Shown in pieces: positions 12,299 through 13,439 of a DNA stretch of 13,439 bases. Source of the DNA: Chitinophaga pinensis. GTDB taxonomy: Bacteria > Bacteroidota > Bacteroidia > SXHM01. Numbering within the stretch: the first letter of the stretch is position 1; each line of letters begins with the position of its first letter. A program made the position numbers and the translations under genes. Location of the stretch: contig CAMDBK010000051.1 in NCBI GenBank assembly GCA_945889235.1, positions 1-13,439 on the forward strand. Reading direction: 5' to 3'. The notes beneath the pieces were generated by a model that was not told the origin of the DNA, did no database searches, and saw only the letters and a list, made by a program, of their open reading frames with translations.

Positions 12299-13363
12299 TT
12301 ATGCAATCGTAATTTGTTTTTCAAGATATACATCCTGAATTGAGTTCAACAAACTGATACCTTCTTTCATTGGTTTCTGGAAAGCTTTTCTTCCCGAAAT
12401 CAAACCATGTCCGCCTGCACGTTTATTGATTACTGCTGTTGCAATCGCTTCGGTCAAATCGCTTTGGGCCGCACCTGTTGATGCTCCGCCTGAATTAATC
12501 AAACCGATTTTTCCGCTGTAGCAATTAAGTACCTGATAACGGGCAAGGTCAATCGGGTGGTCGCTGCTCAAATCACTGTAAACTTTTTTATGAGTTTTAC
12601 CGAAATTCAAAGCATTATAACCACCATTGTTTGTAGGTAATTTTTGTTTGATAATATCTGCCTGAATGGTAACACCAAGGTGATTAGCTTGTCCGGTTAA
12701 ATCGGCTGCCGTGTGATAATCAACACCATCTTTTTTGAAACCACTGTTTCTCATGTAGCACCAAAGAATAGTAGCCATTCCTAATTCATGTGCCCGTTCA
12801 AAAGCTTCAGCTACTTCTACAATCTGTCGTGCTGATTCCTCAGAACCAAAATAGATAGTAGCACCAACGGCAACTGCACCTAAGTTCCAGGCTTCTTCTA
12901 CCGTTCCAAACATAATCTGGTCAAATTTATTGGGGTAAGTCAGAAACTCGTTGTGGTTTATTTTTACAATAAATGGAATTTTATGTGCATACTTTCTGGA
13001 GCACAATGCAAGTCCGCCAAAAGTAGAAGCAACAGCGTTGCAGCCACCTTCAATGGCAAGTTTCACAATATTTTCAGGGTCAAAAAAAGCAGGATTAGGA
13101 GCAAACGATGCACCTGCGCTGTGCTCAATTCCCTGGTCAACAGGCAAGATTGAAACATAACCTGTTCCGCCCAATCTGCCGTGATTATAAAGAGCATTGA
13201 TGCTGCGCAATACCTGATTGCTGCGGTTGCTGTCGCGGAAAACGCGGTCAACAAAATCGCCACCGGGAAGGGTGAGCGTGTTTTTGTCCACTGTTTTGCA
13301 TTCGTGTTTCAGCAGGCTGTCGGCATCTTTGCCAAGGATTTCAACTATTTTATTCAGTGACAT
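12299..13363 (-). CDS. fbaB: Class I fructose-bisphosphate aldolase (FbaB/DhnA type)
   Basis: This enzyme cleaves fructose 1,6-bisphosphate to dihydroxyacetone phosphate and glyceraldehyde 3-phosphate through a Schiff base, reversibly, in glycolysis and gluconeogenesis. The protein is 354 aa, close to Escherichia coli FbaB. Seen: YVSILPVDQGIEHSAGASFAPNP (69-91), PFIVKINHNEF (130-140), GAVAVGATIYFGSEES (162-177), ILWCYMRN (199-206), and ADIIKQKLPTNNGGY with the probable Schiff-base Lys239 (235-249). SDHPIDLARYQV (267-278), LINSGGAS (288-295) and AGGHGLISGRKAF (316-328, phosphate binding) complete it. It is clearly the FbaB branch, not the zinc-dependent class II enzyme. A TAnnTTTG box lies 40 bases before the ATG. 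accD follows 87 bases downstream. Confidence 0.95.
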   Translation of the reverse strand: MSLNKIVEILGKDADSLLKHECKTVDKNTLTLPGGDFVDRVFRDSNRSNQVLRSINALYNHGRLGGTGYVSILPVDQGIEHSAGASFAPNPAFFDPENIVKLAIEGGCNAVASTFGGLALCSRKYAHKIPFIVKINHNEFLTYPNKFDQIMFGTVEEAWNLGAVAVGATIYFGSEESARQIVEVAEAFERAHELGMATILWCYMRNSGFKKDGVDYHTAADLTGQANHLGVTIQADIIKQKLPTNNGGYNALNFGKTHKKVYSDLSSDHPIDLARYQVLNCYSGKIGLINSGGASTGAAQSDLTEAIATAVINKRAGGHGLISGRKAFQKPMKEGISLLNSIQDVYLEKQITIA

Positions 13364-13403
13364 TTTATAAAGATTTAACTAATTGTAAAAAATAAAAGGG
13401 ATG

Positions 13404-13411
13404 CAAACATA
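13404..13411 (-). promoter_or_regulatory. Bacteroidetes -7 promoter element for the aldolase gene
   Basis: On the minus strand this reads TATGTTTG, an exact TAnnTTTG, 40 bases before the ATG at 13363. The -33 region would fall at the window edge and shows no clear TTG. Confidence 0.5.
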
Positions 13412-13439
13412 AGAAAATCTGAAATGTATAACCCTCTCC

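Overview
The window reads as an ordinary chromosomal segment of a Bacteroidota bacterium. I would place it near the Chitinophagales/Sphingobacteriales, but only as a guess. The evidence is a short (287 aa) primary sigma factor without region 1.1, a secreted protein with a type IX secretion (T9SS) C-terminal sorting domain, several copies of the Bacteroidetes -7 promoter element TAnnTTTG, few Shine-Dalgarno sequences, and AT-rich intergenic DNA full of short-period repeats. There are no rRNA or tRNA genes, insertion sequences, phage genes or CRISPR arrays that I can see.

Layout, left to right. (1) Bases 1-2901: the 3' part of a Uma2-family gene, a convergent FMN-dependent nitronate monooxygenase/FabK-like gene, and glyA. 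(2) Bases 2902-3220: a gene-free gap packed with palindromes and a probable bidirectional terminator. (3) Bases 3221-4868, minus strand: a stand-alone LytTR DNA-binding regulator, then a leader with two tandem 42-bp-spaced dyads, then an unrecognised 319 aa protein. This is a plausible regulator-target pair. (4) Bases 5023-6263, plus strand: a T9SS cargo protein whose coding sequence contains heptanucleotide repeats, and a two-helix membrane protein with a possible PH-like domain. (5) Bases 6329-7936, minus strand: rpoD then rpe. (6) Bases 8107-8627, plus strand: a translationally coupled DUF4160/DUF2442 pair. (7) Bases 8706-13363, minus strand: fbaB-type class I aldolase, accD, rpsO and pnp, a housekeeping block of glycolysis/gluconeogenesis, fatty acid synthesis, translation and RNA decay.

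The most unusual signal is a family of imperfect tandem heptanucleotide repeats found at six arrays or array pairs. They differ in sequence (for example AATTATC, GAATAAC, GTTCAAA, GTGATTT/ATCTCAA) but share a strict 7-base period. At four of the loci they lie as inverted pairs that could form long hairpins. Two arrays lie inside the T9SS cargo gene and encode its signal-peptide core and the strands flanking the conserved turn of its sorting domain. Related 8- and 9-base period elements occur at other gene boundaries.

The second point of interest is the LytTR regulator with its tandem dyads overlapping a candidate promoter of the 319 aa gene. All functions are assigned from recognisable motifs in the translated sequence. 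No database search was possible.
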